Positions 33,979-44,076 of a DNA stretch of 48,964 nt are shown here, piece by piece. Source of the DNA: Candidatus Zhuqueibacterota bacterium. Lineage in GTDB: Bacteria; Zhuqueibacterota; Zhuqueibacteria; Thermofontimicrobiales; Sulfurfontimicrobiaceae. The translations under genes and the position numbers were made by a program. The stretch spans positions 1 to 48,964 of the forward strand of contig JAFGMA010000292.1 in the NCBI GenBank assembly GCA_016927835.1, in the 5' to 3' direction. Within the stretch, counting starts at the first letter, position 1. Each line of letters starts with the position of its first letter. The notes beneath the pieces were generated by a model, which had not been told where the DNA came from, searched no databases, and was given only the letters and a program-made list of their open reading frames with translations.

Positions 33979-34716
33979 TCAAGCCTTAACCAGTGCCAGG
34001 GCAAGTACGTTTTTTGCTCCGGCATCTTTAAGCGCTTTTGCACAGGCATTCATGGTAGCGCCTGTAGTGATGACATCATCCAGCAGGATAATCGATTTGC
34101 CGGCGATGATTTGCGGCGATTTAATCTTGAATGCATTCGATACATTTTTCAACCGTTGCTGGTGATTCAATTTCGTTTGCGTTTTGGTATCCCGTACCCG
34201 GCGCATCGCCTTGTGCTCCATTTTTACGCCGCTGAGCCTGGAAACAGTTTTGCCTAGCAGTTCGCTCTGATTATAACCGCGTTCGCGTTTTCGGGATAAG
34301 TTCAGCGGGACCGGGATGATTAGATCAGCGACTTGAAAGTCGAGATCGTATTGAAATGCACCCGCGATGATCTTCGCCATATTATCGGACAAAGATACCA
34401 TTCCCTCGTATTTGAAAAGATGGATAATCACCTGCACATCATCATTGAAATCACAAAAAGCAACAGCTTTGTCGAGATACATTGTCCTGCTGCCAGAACG
34501 CCATTCCTCAAAATCGATATGGAACGGGACTCATTCATTCTCCAAACGCGCCCAGCATTTTGAGCAGACGATGGAATCGTCATCACCTGTCCAGGCGTCG
34601 CAGATAACGCAGTAAGGGGGATAAATGAAATGCAAAACAGCCTTCAAAAAAATACCTGGCACACGAATCAGCGCCAGAAACGCTTTTTTGAAGGCTTTCC
34701 ATAATCTGGTTTTCAT
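33979..34716 (-). pseudogene. comF: comF-like phosphoribosyltransferase gene interrupted by an in-frame TGA
   Basis: Two pieces in the same frame together make a ComF protein of about 245 residues. The first (34716-34534) has a zinc motif C36-x2-C39...C51-x2-C54 (PPYCVICD, CSKCW). A TGA at 34533-34531 follows ARLENE. The frame then continues open through VPFHIDFEEWRS and the phosphoribosyltransferase part, with LIIPVPLNLSRKRERGYNQ and the PRPP loop IILLDDVITTGAT. One codon (possibly TGG to TGA) thus breaks the gene. The options are a real nonsense mutation, a sequencing error or readthrough. An ATG at 34482 could restart the C-terminal part. ComF proteins are linked to DNA uptake. Confidence 0.85.
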
Positions 34717-35002
34717 GCCTTCTACTTATCGCTTATAAATGTAAACAAGCTTGATTTGTCACGCGAGGCGAGTCTATCTGTAAAAATCCCTGACTGCCTC
34801 GTTTATTAAGCCCGCTCCTAACGAGGTTGAAAAAAAATTCATAAACGGCGGAAAATCAGCATTTGTCAACATCGATAATATTTAGGATGTGGGATAAAAT
34901 AACCTGGATATTTTGCTTAAAAAAATTTGATAAATATCCGCTTAAGAAATTTAAATGGGTAACTTATTATATCCCAACTCCTTAAGGCATTCAAACGTAA
35001 TC

Positions 35003-36325
35003 CTAATTGCCTACAGGAAAATTGTAAACGAAAGAGATTCCCGGGCGAATTCTCTTTTGAGATTTGATCGCCCCGTTGTCATCTTCATAGAAGGTATAAA
35101 TATACTCCATATTCAAGAGCATCCAGGGATTGATTTTGTACCCGATGCCAACCCTGGCAACGGAATTAACCACTGTCAGATCTTTTACGGTTTCAATTCC
35201 GTCTTTGTCGTAAGTCGCGTGAAATGCGATTTTGGGAACTGCATCGGGTATCTCAGCCTGGACATGAAGCAATCCACTGTGCTTGACATCGTCCAGCCAT
35301 TGATAGGTTCCTACTATCTGGAGCGCGCCCAGTACATGACCGCCAAGTTCGCCATACCAGCCTTTGCTCTCTTTTTGATAGCCTAAAAGCTGGGCTTTAT
35401 GCGTCACGGTTGTATCGAGAGCCATCACACCATTGCTATCCGGCACTGCAAAGCCATTGCGATTGTAGCGATCTACTTCGTAATAGGGTCCAAAGAAGGT
35501 GGGTAAAAATTTATCGCCCAGCAGCCGGCGCTCAAACTTGGTGAAGAAATTAAATAGCCCGGCGATTCCTTTCAATTCGGCTTCGATACCGAATGCCTGA
35601 CCTGAACCGTAATCGACGATTTTACCGTAATCATAATACAAGCCGGTATAAATGAGTGCGTTATTGATTAACGGCAATTCACTGTCCAGCCCGAATGCGC
35701 TGACTGCATCATCGGTATCGCTGAATTCATCGGGATCGACATCGGTTATGTAGCTTGCACCGAACGCCAGATTTTTAACGATAGGCAAATCCGAAAAATA
35801 TTGAACCGGGCGAGTGTACACGCGACCGCCAACAATCTCCAGTCGTCCTAGATTACTGGTGATGCTTTCGAATCCAAATTTTCCGAAATCCAGGTCAAGA
35901 GCCAGCCCGATTTTTCGTTTATCGTAATTCGCGTCTTCATTGGTGTAATAATTCATCAAAAAACCATGCCCGATTCTTGCCCGGTCGAACGCGCCGATTC
36001 GAGCGTAAACAGGATCCTTCTTGTGTCCGTAACGAATATAGCGCAATATGCGAAAATAGTCGTAACTCTCATCCCAATCTTCAGCCCGAACTTCCTGTTT
36101 CTCAACATTGTACAGCAAATCCAGACTGAGCCCGATACCGATTTTGCCGATTGCAATTTCAGGGCGAATCGTAAATGAGATGAAGTCTTCATCTCCGATT
36201 CTCGCGTAACCCATGCCACCGGCGACTACGCCATTGCCTTCTTGCGGGGATAGCTCCTGTGCCAAACTGGTTCCGCCTGCCAGAACAAAAACGAGTAGAA
36301 TAACCCAAACTAAACTTTGTCTCAT
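35003..36325 (-). CDS. Predicted outer-membrane beta-barrel protein
   Basis: A signal peptide (SLVWVILLVFVLAGGTSLAQ) precedes about 420 residues of alternating hydrophobic/polar strands with aromatic girdles, such as YDYFRILRYIRYGHKK, ALIYTGLYYDYGKIVDYG and WMLLNMEYIYTFYED. It ends in PGISFVYNFPV with an aromatic close to the end, as in barrel proteins. It contains no enzyme motif. It could be a porin-like or structural barrel; similar anonymous barrels are common in FCB-group genomes. GGAG lies 6 nt before the ATG. It stands alone between comF and the acylase gene. I cannot name a specific family. Confidence 0.72.
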   Translation of the reverse strand: MRQSLVWVILLVFVLAGGTSLAQELSPQEGNGVVAGGMGYARIGDEDFISFTIRPEIAIGKIGIGLSLDLLYNVEKQEVRAEDWDESYDYFRILRYIRYGHKKDPVYARIGAFDRARIGHGFLMNYYTNEDANYDKRKIGLALDLDFGKFGFESITSNLGRLEIVGGRVYTRPVQYFSDLPIVKNLAFGASYITDVDPDEFSDTDDAVSAFGLDSELPLINNALIYTGLYYDYGKIVDYGSGQAFGIEAELKGIAGLFNFFTKFERRLLGDKFLPTFFGPYYEVDRYNRNGFAVPDSNGVMALDTTVTHKAQLLGYQKESKGWYGELGGHVLGALQIVGTYQWLDDVKHSGLLHVQAEIPDAVPKIAFHATYDKDGIETVKDLTVVNSVARVGIGYKINPWMLLNMEYIYTFYEDDNGAIKSQKRIRPGISFVYNFPVGN

Positions 36326-36527
36326 GGCTCACTCCATTTGATTAATAAAACTGGTTGGATCATTGATTATGATTCATTTAGGTTGAAATTTTGGCGATAT
36401 ATCTACACACTGCCACTACCTGAAAACTGAAAAGAAATACGATCTCGAGTTTATTTTGTTGCTCGATGAAAACCGGTTCAATTCATTCAAAGGGAATTAG
36501 CAAGCACATTTGAGTTACAAACCATTG

Positions 36528-38891
36528 CTATGGCTTGATCAGTAGAAGTGCTTTCTGAATAGTCTCCAAATCATCGGCTGAAAAATGCATTTTCAGATAA
36601 TCATGATTCATCCATTTTTCAATCATATCCTTGTAATGCGAATGGCGCGGTTGCCCGGATTGACCCATTGTGCCAATGATTAAGCTGTTGTCGAGATTTG
36701 CCATATCGACGATCATCCGCAACGAAGGAACGACTTTCACTTTATAATAATCGCCGGTCGGTGTAAAACTGGCGGCATTTACGGTATTCTGATCACCGCC
36801 GATTTCGAAAGGACCTTCGTTCAGGTACATTCCGGTGAACCAGGATTGCCCCCCGGGATATTCGTACAGTATCTTATGCTGCTTACCCCACGTCCACTGT
36901 TCCCGATCACTTCCCAGTTTTTCCGATAAAAATAACACTGTATTGCGAAGTGCGGTTTCAACGATTTCCCCGGCGCTCTCATTTTGGGGCGTATCAATCC
37001 GATCCCAGAGACGCGAATTGGGATGAAACAATATTTCATCAAAAATGAGATAGCTGAAATGAAAGCAATCGAAATACGCCGCGATGTTTTGCTGCATCTC
37101 ATCGCCGACTAACGCACGGGTAAAGGCAATGAGGAATTGCTCAAATATCAATGCACCGCGGCTGTTGGCGGCAACCCGGCAATCCCACTTTCTGAGTTCG
37201 TCGATTGCCCATTTTGCATCCGGATCGGTTGGCGAAGAGGGCGCAAGCTGCGGGATCAATTTCTGTGCTTGAATTGATAAATCGTCACGTTGAATTTCTT
37301 TGAATTTTTCAACAGATAACGAATCGCTTTCAGCCAGCAGTTGCGCCACGCGCTGAGCCCGATAAGGTGCTGCCCAGGCGTAGGAAATTGAGTATGGATA
37401 GCCATGTGGAAGCACACGATTATTGGATGTGTAGATCATGCCTTCCGGGGGATTTATTTTTCGCGGCAGATCATCGGTCGGTATAAATCCGAGCCAGTTG
37501 AATGAACTGCGACTTCCATCCGCCGGGAAGCGACCGGAATAATTTTGCCGAATCGGAAAATTGCCGGTCATTTGCCAGCCAATATCGCCGCTCGTATCTG
37601 CCGCGATCAGATTTAAGCCGATATGTCCGATCAGTTTGCCCGCGTCGAGTGCTTCTGTAACTGTGCGTGCACGATTCAACTTCAGGAAAGCTTCTAGCGA
37701 ATTGTCTTTCGACTGAATGATCCACTTCAAGGCGACCTGCAAATCATATCCCGGCTCCATCGTAGAAATGACCGGGCCGTGAATGCTTTGATAAATGGTG
37801 AGCCGGAGAGGATCATCTTTGCGGCGCTTGATCTCAATTTCCTCGCGACCCATTTCGAGCATTTCACCATCCACCTCATACCTGACCGGATTTTCGGGAT
37901 CGACTTTCAGCAGGACCAAATCAACATAATCCGCCATAACATTGGTGAATCCCCAGGTTACCGCTTCATTGTGCCCAATGATGACTGAAGGCGCTCCCGG
38001 CATTGACGCACCGGTACAATGCACTTGCGGTGAAGAAAGGTGATTGAAATACCAGACTGAAGGCACCGTTAGCGCCAGATGCGGATCGTTCGCCAGAATC
38101 GGTTTCCCGCTTTTAGTTTTGGTTCCGCTGGCGACCCAGATATTGCTTCCGCCCCCGTTTTTGGAAAATTCTGTTTTTCCGCGTAATACCGAAAGCGCGG
38201 GCAGCAAGGGAGCAATCTTCGCCTGTTGAAAGTTATCGAAATACGTATCGGGAGGAAAGGTCGCACCCGGATAAGCGGGGAGAAGCGTATTGAAGTCCTT
38301 TGTGGTGAATCGATCGTGCAGCAGCAGCGCCAATACTTCATGTAAGTAATTTTGATTCAAAAACCATGAGTTCACAACCATCACGCTGAATATATCAGAA
38401 GGCTCAAATGGAGGCGGTACATAATCGAGGGCGTTGAATTCCAGGGGAAGATTTTCTTTATTCGATTTGATATAATAATTGATCCCACGGCAGTATGCTT
38501 TAATGATGCGCAATGCAGCCGGGGATGCCTGTTCGGAGAGTTGCACCACGGCATCATCCAACCCGAGCAGCCTGGCGCAAATATCGATATCCACGAATTT
38601 TTCGCCAGCGATTTCTGCGAGGCGTCCCTGTGCCACCCGCCGAATAACGTCCATTTGCCATAATCGGTCCTGAGCATGCACAAATCCCTGGGCAAAGTAC
38701 AAGTCGGACTCATTTGCCGCTTTAATATGCGGAATGCCGGCTGCGTCGCGGGCAATGCTGATTTCGGATTTGACGCCGCTGCCGGAGATTTCGCCCGTAT
38801 AAACCGGGAAGCCTTTTTCAAAATATTTTCCGCAAGTGATGCATACGAGAGCACACACAAGCATGCTCAAAAAAATCCTGGATTTACTCAT
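36528..38891 (-). CDS. Penicillin acylase family N-terminal-nucleophile hydrolase
   Basis: The 787-residue exported precursor has a signal (IFLSMLVCALVCITC; lipidation at C20 possible). The alpha-chain region has IARDAAGIPHIKAANESDLY and FVHAQDRLWQMDV. The autocleavage site GGG-S249-NIWVASG gives the catalytic N-terminal Ser of the beta chain, with ILANDPHL downstream. MTGNFPIR and YTSNNRVLP are also typical. Family members hydrolyse amides such as beta-lactam side chains or acyl-homoserine lactones; the real substrate cannot be told from sequence. AGAGG lies about 12 nt before the ATG. It is 202 bases upstream of the barrel gene on the same strand. Confidence 0.93.
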   Translation of the reverse strand: MSKSRIFLSMLVCALVCITCGKYFEKGFPVYTGEISGSGVKSEISIARDAAGIPHIKAANESDLYFAQGFVHAQDRLWQMDVIRRVAQGRLAEIAGEKFVDIDICARLLGLDDAVVQLSEQASPAALRIIKAYCRGINYYIKSNKENLPLEFNALDYVPPPFEPSDIFSVMVVNSWFLNQNYLHEVLALLLHDRFTTKDFNTLLPAYPGATFPPDTYFDNFQQAKIAPLLPALSVLRGKTEFSKNGGGSNIWVASGTKTKSGKPILANDPHLALTVPSVWYFNHLSSPQVHCTGASMPGAPSVIIGHNEAVTWGFTNVMADYVDLVLLKVDPENPVRYEVDGEMLEMGREEIEIKRRKDDPLRLTIYQSIHGPVISTMEPGYDLQVALKWIIQSKDNSLEAFLKLNRARTVTEALDAGKLIGHIGLNLIAADTSGDIGWQMTGNFPIRQNYSGRFPADGSRSSFNWLGFIPTDDLPRKINPPEGMIYTSNNRVLPHGYPYSISYAWAAPYRAQRVAQLLAESDSLSVEKFKEIQRDDLSIQAQKLIPQLAPSSPTDPDAKWAIDELRKWDCRVAANSRGALIFEQFLIAFTRALVGDEMQQNIAAYFDCFHFSYLIFDEILFHPNSRLWDRIDTPQNESAGEIVETALRNTVLFLSEKLGSDREQWTWGKQHKILYEYPGGQSWFTGMYLNEGPFEIGGDQNTVNAASFTPTGDYYKVKVVPSLRMIVDMANLDNSLIIGTMGQSGQPRHSHYKDMIEKWMNHDYLKMHFSADDLETIQKALLLIKP

Positions 38892-39048
38892 TTTTTGGTA
38901 GACCTCTATTCAAGGATATGTTTGCAACGATGCCACATTTGCTGGTAATAGACTAATCGAACGCTGTCGGAGCCAGAATTTACGGCTGCATCCACTACAC
39001 CAGAAGCCGGCGATCCGAAACGAGCAATTGTAGCCGTTATTCAGGACG

Positions 39049-39516
39049 CTAAAGCCGGCGGAAATCATGCTTATGTTTCATCGCGCGATCGATTTCTCTA
39101 TCGGCATCGCGTTTGGCAATATCCGCCCGTCGATCATACAATCGCTTCCCTTTCGCCAGTCCCAATTCCACCTTTGCCCGTCCGCGGGAAAAATAGAGTT
39201 TCAACGGAATCAGGGTCATGCCCCGTTCCTCAGTTTTGCCAATGAGCCTTTTGATCTCTTTTTTATGCATAAGCAATTTTCGGGTTCGGATCGGATCGTG
39301 GTTGTAAATATTCCCGAAATCGTACGGGCTGATGTGCATCCCATACAAGAAAATTTCGCCCGATTTTATAGCAGCATAGCTGTCCTTCAGATTTGCTCTG
39401 CCATCCCTTAGCGATTTAACCTCGGTACCCTGGAGAACGATCCCGGCTTCCAGGGTTTCGACAATATGATAATCGTGGCGTGCTTTCCGGTTTGTAGTTA
39501 TAATTTTCACAGTCAT
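39049..39516 (-). CDS. smpB: SmpB, tmRNA-binding protein
   Basis: The 155-residue protein is the standard Smp[80 protein letters not shown], and the basic C-terminal tail REIDRAMKH. It delivers tmRNA to stalled ribosomes. A modest SD (GAAG) precedes the ATG. No tmRNA gene is visible in this window. Confidence 0.97.
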   Translation of the reverse strand: MTVKIITTNRKARHDYHIVETLEAGIVLQGTEVKSLRDGRANLKDSYAAIKSGEIFLYGMHISPYDFGNIYNHDPIRTRKLLMHKKEIKRLIGKTEERGMTLIPLKLYFSRGRAKVELGLAKGKRLYDRRADIAKRDADREIDRAMKHKHDFRRL

Positions 39517-39798
39517 ACGTCAACTTCAATTGGTTTGCGATTGTGGCAGATTTGCCTGGAATAATACACGGCTCGAGCGGTTCAAGGTTCCCGGTTGTTG
39601 GAAGGCAAGGTATCGGAATCGCCCGCAATTTTTACCCAACGCGATTTCCGGATTTATTTTTTCATCAGATGAAAATCGTTGATCCTAACCGTGTGACGAA
39701 ATTTGAAAAATTAAATTGCTCGGAACATTGAATATTTAACTGCCAGATCCGTGCAAATAAACGATTGTAAAATTATATAAAAGTAGTAAACAAAAACC
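39517..39798. other. Intergenic region between smpB and the tRNA-Leu promoter
   Basis: This is a divergent region: smpB leaves to the left, tRNA-Leu(CAG) to the right. Apart from the promoter just to its right I recognise no element. Short open frames here show no protein pattern. Confidence 0.35.
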
Positions 39799-39827
39799 TT
39801 GACTTTTTGAGAGCTTTTTCTTAAATT
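39799..39827 (+). promoter_or_regulatory. Sigma-70-type promoter of tRNA-Leu(CAG)
   Basis: TTGACT (39799-39804), 17 bases and TAAATT (39822-39827) lie about 37 bases before the tRNA 5' end. This is the only plus-strand promoter I can support. Confidence 0.65.
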
Positions 39828-39864
39828 ATGCCGTTGATAAAACGAACATCAATTTATTGAAACA

Positions 39865-39949
<85 letters not shown>

Positions 39950-39956
39950 GCAAATA

Positions 39957-39984
39957 AAAGGCGACCTCTGAAATGGTCGCCTTT
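39957..39984 (+). terminator. Intrinsic terminator after tRNA-Leu(CAG)
   Basis: AAAGGCGACC and GGTCGCCTTT form a perfect 10-bp stem with an 8-base loop, followed by GCTATTTTT. It lies 9 bases after the tRNA. Confidence 0.9.
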
Positions 39985-40163
39985 GCTATTTTTAAACATT
40001 CCCGCCGCAAAGTCTGTCCCCGAATCATATCGACTACAAAAGACAGCCCATCTGTACCATTCACTTGAACATGCAGTTCGAAAAATAGTAATTGCCACTT
40101 ATATGGCTGTAAATTGAAACCAATTATTTTTGCATCTACCCGCACCGGTCGTCATAACAATCG

Positions 40164-42575
40164 CTATCGACCGTTTTTAGCGCCAGGCAGAAGCATCCGA
40201 AATCCGTGGTAAACCCTGAGCTTTATTAAAAGCGGCATAATGATGAAACAGGATACCAAATTGGTTGTCAATCCCAGAACTGCAACGACGCCTATAGTTC
40301 GCAAACCATGATGTCGTGCGAAAATCAGCGATCCGAATCCGATAATTGTCGTCAGGGTTGTCATAAACATCGCCATGCCGGTATGGTGAAAGGCATCGTT
40401 CAGCGATCGTTCTTCCATATAGCGATGCAGAAAATGAATCGTATTCGCCACAGAAATCCCCAGGATTACGGGGATGGTTACAACATTCAGGAAATTGAAT
40501 CTAATATCGAACAGACCCATGATACCGAACATACCGAGCATTCCATAAGCAATTGGCGCTAACAGCAAAGCCACATAATTGATTTTGCGGAAATCGAGCC
40601 AAATAATCAGGATGATGATGAACAGCGTCAGGATAATCGCGACTGTTCCATCGCGTGCCATCAGCCTCAGGATATCGCTAAAAACCAGTCCTTCGGCACA
40701 AGCCCTCAGCGGTTTGCCATCGATCCTGATGTGTTCAATATCATTTGCATAACGCAGGAGTTCTTTTCCGTTTCCGAGTTCGATTGCCGGATAAATCAAA
40801 ACAAATTCTTCGTTGGGATTTATGATACTTTTAAAATTTTGAGTCAGATAATTCGGCAATTTATCGATTGTAAGCGGTTCAACATCGAGAAACGATTTTA
40901 ATTGCTGAAAAATTTGTTTCTTATCATCAGATAAAAAATCGAAAATATCATCCTGTGCAAGAGTTTTGATTCGTTTGATGATAGCAATTTTTTCTTGCTG
41001 GTAAGTTGGAACCAGGCTGCGAATATCCTGGACCGCCTTCAATGTGGTATTTCCTGATTTGATATATTGCTTAATGCCTTTGATCGTACGGTCCGCTTCT
41101 TCGGGTGAACCTACAGCGATAATTGTCGGCGACAGCGGCATATTGAAGATGTTGTTTATTCGATCCTTTAGAACGCGTTCTTCCTCTGAGAGCGATCCCA
41201 GCTTATGGAAATCGTATTCCAGTGATAAATGTGTAGAAAAGAAAATCAGAAAAGGAATCAGCAACACAACCACATAAGCGAGGATGCGAATTCCCGAATT
41301 GCTGCGAAAGCACCGGATAGCCTGCTCGATGCGCGGAATCGTATGCGTATTGGAATTGTCGATCGGGCTGAGACGTTCCCATAAAATGATGAGCGACGGA
41401 AAAACAAGCAAATATGCCAGATATGTTAGAATGATTCCAAAACCGGCAATAATACCGAAGTGATGAAATCCTTTGAATTCTGTAAATATCAATGAGAAGA
41501 ACGCAGATGAAGTGGTCAGGGAAGCAGTTAATGAACTGACGCCAGCAGAAGTAATCATTGAAACCACCGCCTCTTCCGGAACCTGGTATCGGCGAAATTC
41601 CAGGTAGCGCTTGAAAAAATGGATTCCGAAATCAATACCCAGCCCCAGCAGAATTGCCACCAGAAAAGTCGTCACCAAATTCAACTCACCGATCAGCAAG
41701 TAAGTCAATCCGAATGCCCATGAAAGCCCCATCACAAGCGGAAGACCAATAACAACAAACGTCCGGCGCTTTTTGAAAATAAAATTGAGAGATAAAAATA
41801 TCAGGATTGCCGAGAGAATTGATGTAAACCTTAAATCTTTCTTGATCGTGATATTATCCCGCAATCCAGAAGCATAGCGCCCGCTTAACGACACGTTGAC
41901 GCCTTTGCCAAAGGTTTCCGGCGTCAATGCGTGAATATGAGATTCGATCGATCCAATCAAATTTTTGGTAAATGCCAGGTTGGCAGCAACATCGCGCGGC
42001 TTAACAAGAATTACCAGAAGATCCTGGTCTTTATTCATCAGATATTCGCGATTCAAATAGGCATATTTATCCAGGGCTGTTTGAAATATATCTGTGGTGT
42101 CGGACTTTTCTTGTTCTTCCTCCAGCAGATCCATATAAAACGGATTCAGCTTCGCTCTTTCACGATCGATGCGCTCTTCGAGTTCTTGCTGGATTTTCAA
42201 CAGCTCTGATTCCGACACATAGAGCAGCGCGTACCGCCGGATAAATTCAAGGTCATTTTTGAAATAAATAAACAGGATTTCAGGCAAATTTTGAATTCGG
42301 TTATGTAGACTATCTGCGAAACGCGTAAGCTCGTTGACTTCGTCACCTTCGATTGCGATTGTCAAATATCCGATCCCGCCGGCTTTTTTCGATATTTCTT
42401 CCAAATTTCGGATACTTGGTTGATCGGATGGTAATAATTCTATCATGCTACTTCGGACCTGCAATTGCAGAGCCAGCCATAGTGAAATAATCGTCAAGCC
42501 TGTTGAAGCAATCAACGTCAATATTGGATGCCGGATCAATCTTCGTGCAAACCGATTTAACAGCTTTTTCGTCAT
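40164..42575 (-). CDS. RND/MMPL-family inner-membrane transporter
   Basis: The 803-residue protein is built of two similar halves, each with a first helix, a periplasmic domain and a five-helix bundle. Repeated features are LVTTFLVAILLGLGIDFGIHF in the first half and FLNVVTIPVILGISVANTIHF in the second, followed by RYLEF/RYMEE and a run of Thr/Ser-rich helix (SLTASLTTSSAFFSL; MFMTTLTTIIGFGSLIFA). This matches MMPL/HpnN-type RND exporters, which often move lipids such as hopanoids. Its ATG overlaps the stop of the MlaC-like gene (ATGA, 42572-42575). It is the last gene of a three-gene operon. Confidence 0.93.
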   Translation of the reverse strand: MTKKLLNRFARRLIRHPILTLIASTGLTIISLWLALQLQVRSSMIELLPSDQPSIRNLEEISKKAGGIGYLTIAIEGDEVNELTRFADSLHNRIQNLPEILFIYFKNDLEFIRRYALLYVSESELLKIQQELEERIDRERAKLNPFYMDLLEEEQEKSDTTDIFQTALDKYAYLNREYLMNKDQDLLVILVKPRDVAANLAFTKNLIGSIESHIHALTPETFGKGVNVSLSGRYASGLRDNITIKKDLRFTSILSAILIFLSLNFIFKKRRTFVVIGLPLVMGLSWAFGLTYLLIGELNLVTTFLVAILLGLGIDFGIHFFKRYLEFRRYQVPEEAVVSMITSAGVSSLTASLTTSSAFFSLIFTEFKGFHHFGIIAGFGIILTYLAYLLVFPSLIILWERLSPIDNSNTHTIPRIEQAIRCFRSNSGIRILAYVVVLLIPFLIFFSTHLSLEYDFHKLGSLSEEERVLKDRINNIFNMPLSPTIIAVGSPEEADRTIKGIKQYIKSGNTTLKAVQDIRSLVPTYQQEKIAIIKRIKTLAQDDIFDFLSDDKKQIFQQLKSFLDVEPLTIDKLPNYLTQNFKSIINPNEEFVLIYPAIELGNGKELLRYANDIEHIRIDGKPLRACAEGLVFSDILRLMARDGTVAIILTLFIIILIIWLDFRKINYVALLLAPIAYGMLGMFGIMGLFDIRFNFLNVVTIPVILGISVANTIHFLHRYMEERSLNDAFHHTGMAMFMTTLTTIIGFGSLIFARHHGLRTIGVVAVLGLTTNLVSCFIIMPLLIKLRVYHGFRMLLPGAKNGR

Positions 42576-43162
42576 TGGGAGTTCAGCTTTTTATCAAGTA
42601 GTTCAAAAAGTTTATCGATTGAATAAGTGGAAATGATTTTGTCAAATTGCTTCCGGTAATCTTCGATAAGACTGCGGTCACTGCTCAGAACATCGTAAAT
42701 CAGCCACTGGTTGTTTTCTGTGAAATGGAGCAGGTAATCGATTTTAAGCTCTTTTTCCTTAATAATAACCAGCGTATTCACCCTTGCTTTATCATGCTCT
42801 ACCTGTTGATTTTTATAAATCACCTGAATATTGCCAACGACATCGCTTTTTGCAGGGTATGCGAGCTTTATAATCAGCTCTTTGATTTTGTCCAGCAGTT
42901 CTTCGCGTCGGGCAGCATCGAGTGTATCCCAGTGCTTATCCAGTGCAGCTTTGCCCATCGACTCGATGTCAAAGCTTTCAGCAGCGATACGCACCATTTT
43001 ACGATTATGTTCGAGTTCTTTTTCAGTCAGGTTATCTGAAAATTTTTTTAGCTTTATCGCATTTACCATCCGCTTGACAACTTTTTCGGGTGTGGCGGCG
43101 AGAATTGGATTCAGTATCGAAATACAAAAATAGCTCAACCAGATTAAAATTTGTGTTCTCAC
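42572..43162 (-). CDS. MlaC/Ttg2D-like periplasmic lipid-binding protein
   Basis: The 196-residue protein has a signal peptide (ILIWLSYFCISILNPILA). The MlaC fold is suggested by KMVRIAAESFDIESMGKAAL, HWDTLDAARREELLDKIKEL, VIYKNQQVEHDKARVNTLVI and WLIYDVLSSDRSLIEDYRKQF. MlaC proteins shuttle phospholipids between membranes. Next to an RND (rather than an MlaFEDB ABC) transporter it resembles HpnM, the partner of HpnN. It starts at GTG 43162, supported by AGGAGGA 6 nt upstream. Confidence 0.88.
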   Translation of the reverse strand: MRTQILIWLSYFCISILNPILAATPEKVVKRMVNAIKLKKFSDNLTEKELEHNRKMVRIAAESFDIESMGKAALDKHWDTLDAARREELLDKIKELIIKLAYPAKSDVVGNIQVIYKNQQVEHDKARVNTLVIIKEKELKIDYLLHFTENNQWLIYDVLSSDRSLIEDYRKQFDKIISTYSIDKLFELLDKKLNSQ

Positions 43163-43173
43163 AGTTCCTCCTG

Positions 43174-43797
43174 CTAAAACGGCTCGCTCATGTCCAGCAA
43201 TCGTTTCGTTCGTTCATCGTCGGTAAAATCGGGTTCAGGGAATGCCTCGAATGCTTCTCGCATGACTGAATATAATTCGGCAAAATAGGCAAAATTGTCC
43301 GCTCCGCCCGATTTGTTTTTAAAGTAGTTGCGAAGCTCCTGATAGCTGGTTAAATTTTCTTTCCCACGGAATCTGCGAATGGTTTGCCAGACTGTTTTTC
43401 CTTGTTTGCAATCGAGAAGAGATATTGAAAAAATGAAGCCTTCCGATTTTTGTTCAGACCTCAAAATATCAAGAAAATCATATTTTAATATGGCATCAAC
43501 TTGTAGGATTGAGCCAATTTCATTTGGGGATGACTGCGCAAAATTAACCTCTTGCACCGCATTTGTCGAATCGAGCGGTTGTATGAAATAAGAGGTTTCC
43601 TGGAAAATCATATATGCAAGGATTTTTTGCAGAAAATCAGCAGAAAATGAATTTGCAATTATTTCAGAATCAGGCTTTACCACTGCTATTCGCTTGATAT
43701 TCTGTGGCGCCTGTCGATTGTAAATTAATGATGTTTGACTGCCACAGGCAAAAATAATAAAAATTAAACAAAAAACACAATATACTTTTTTATCCAT
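43174..43797 (-). CDS. Lipoprotein of unknown family in the MlaC-RND operon
   Basis: The roughly 207-residue protein has a lipoprotein signal (VYCVFCLIFIIFAC, with the Cys about residue 18). The mature part has IKRIAVVKPDSEIIANSF, a strand pair around ILQVDAILKYDFLDILRS and ISLLDCKQGKTVWQTIRRF. This pattern (nucleotide-free alpha/beta fold, conserved DAILKY and KTVW) recalls envelope lipoproteins of the CsgG/DUF799 type, but I do not assign it. The ATG at 43797 is preferred over TTG 43809. The stop is 11 bases before the MlaC GTG. It may be an outer-membrane part of the lipid-transport set. Confidence 0.75.
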   Translation of the reverse strand: MDKKVYCVFCLIFIIFACGSQTSLIYNRQAPQNIKRIAVVKPDSEIIANSFSADFLQKILAYMIFQETSYFIQPLDSTNAVQEVNFAQSSPNEIGSILQVDAILKYDFLDILRSEQKSEGFIFSISLLDCKQGKTVWQTIRRFRGKENLTSYQELRNYFKNKSGGADNFAYFAELYSVMREAFEAFPEPDFTDDERTKRLLDMSEPF

Positions 43798-43837
43798 ATT
43801 CAGTCTCAAGCTTAAAATTTCAACAGCCTTTTAAACG

Positions 43838-43875
43838 CCCTGAATGAAAATCGGGTTTCAATTTTTTATTCAGGG
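43838..43875 (-). terminator. Hairpin downstream of the response-regulator gene (possible terminator)
   Basis: CCCTGAATGAAAAT and ATTTTTTATTCAGGG can form a long stem with a few mismatches. On the minus strand only a weak T-run follows. It lies about 200 bases beyond the regulator stop and 41 bases before the lipoprotein start. Confidence 0.4.
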
Positions 43876-44076
43876 ATTTCAAATTCGTCATTAATGACTC
43901 TGTCGCCGGTGCACAATTCTTAACCTTTTGATCCCAATAAAAAACACAGCAGTCGGCTTCTGCACAAATAAAATGATTTTCGCAATAGAGCTATTAATTA
44001 CTATTGACGGGTAACACCAGGAGCGTCACGATAGATGACGTGCGGATTCATCGTCAGTATCAGTAAAATGTGGTGT

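Noticed and set aside
34531..34533. Selenocysteine insertion at the comF TGA
   Set aside because: The position is not a conserved Cys of ComF (the four zinc Cys are intact upstream) and no bacterial SECIS-like hairpin is evident right after the TGA.
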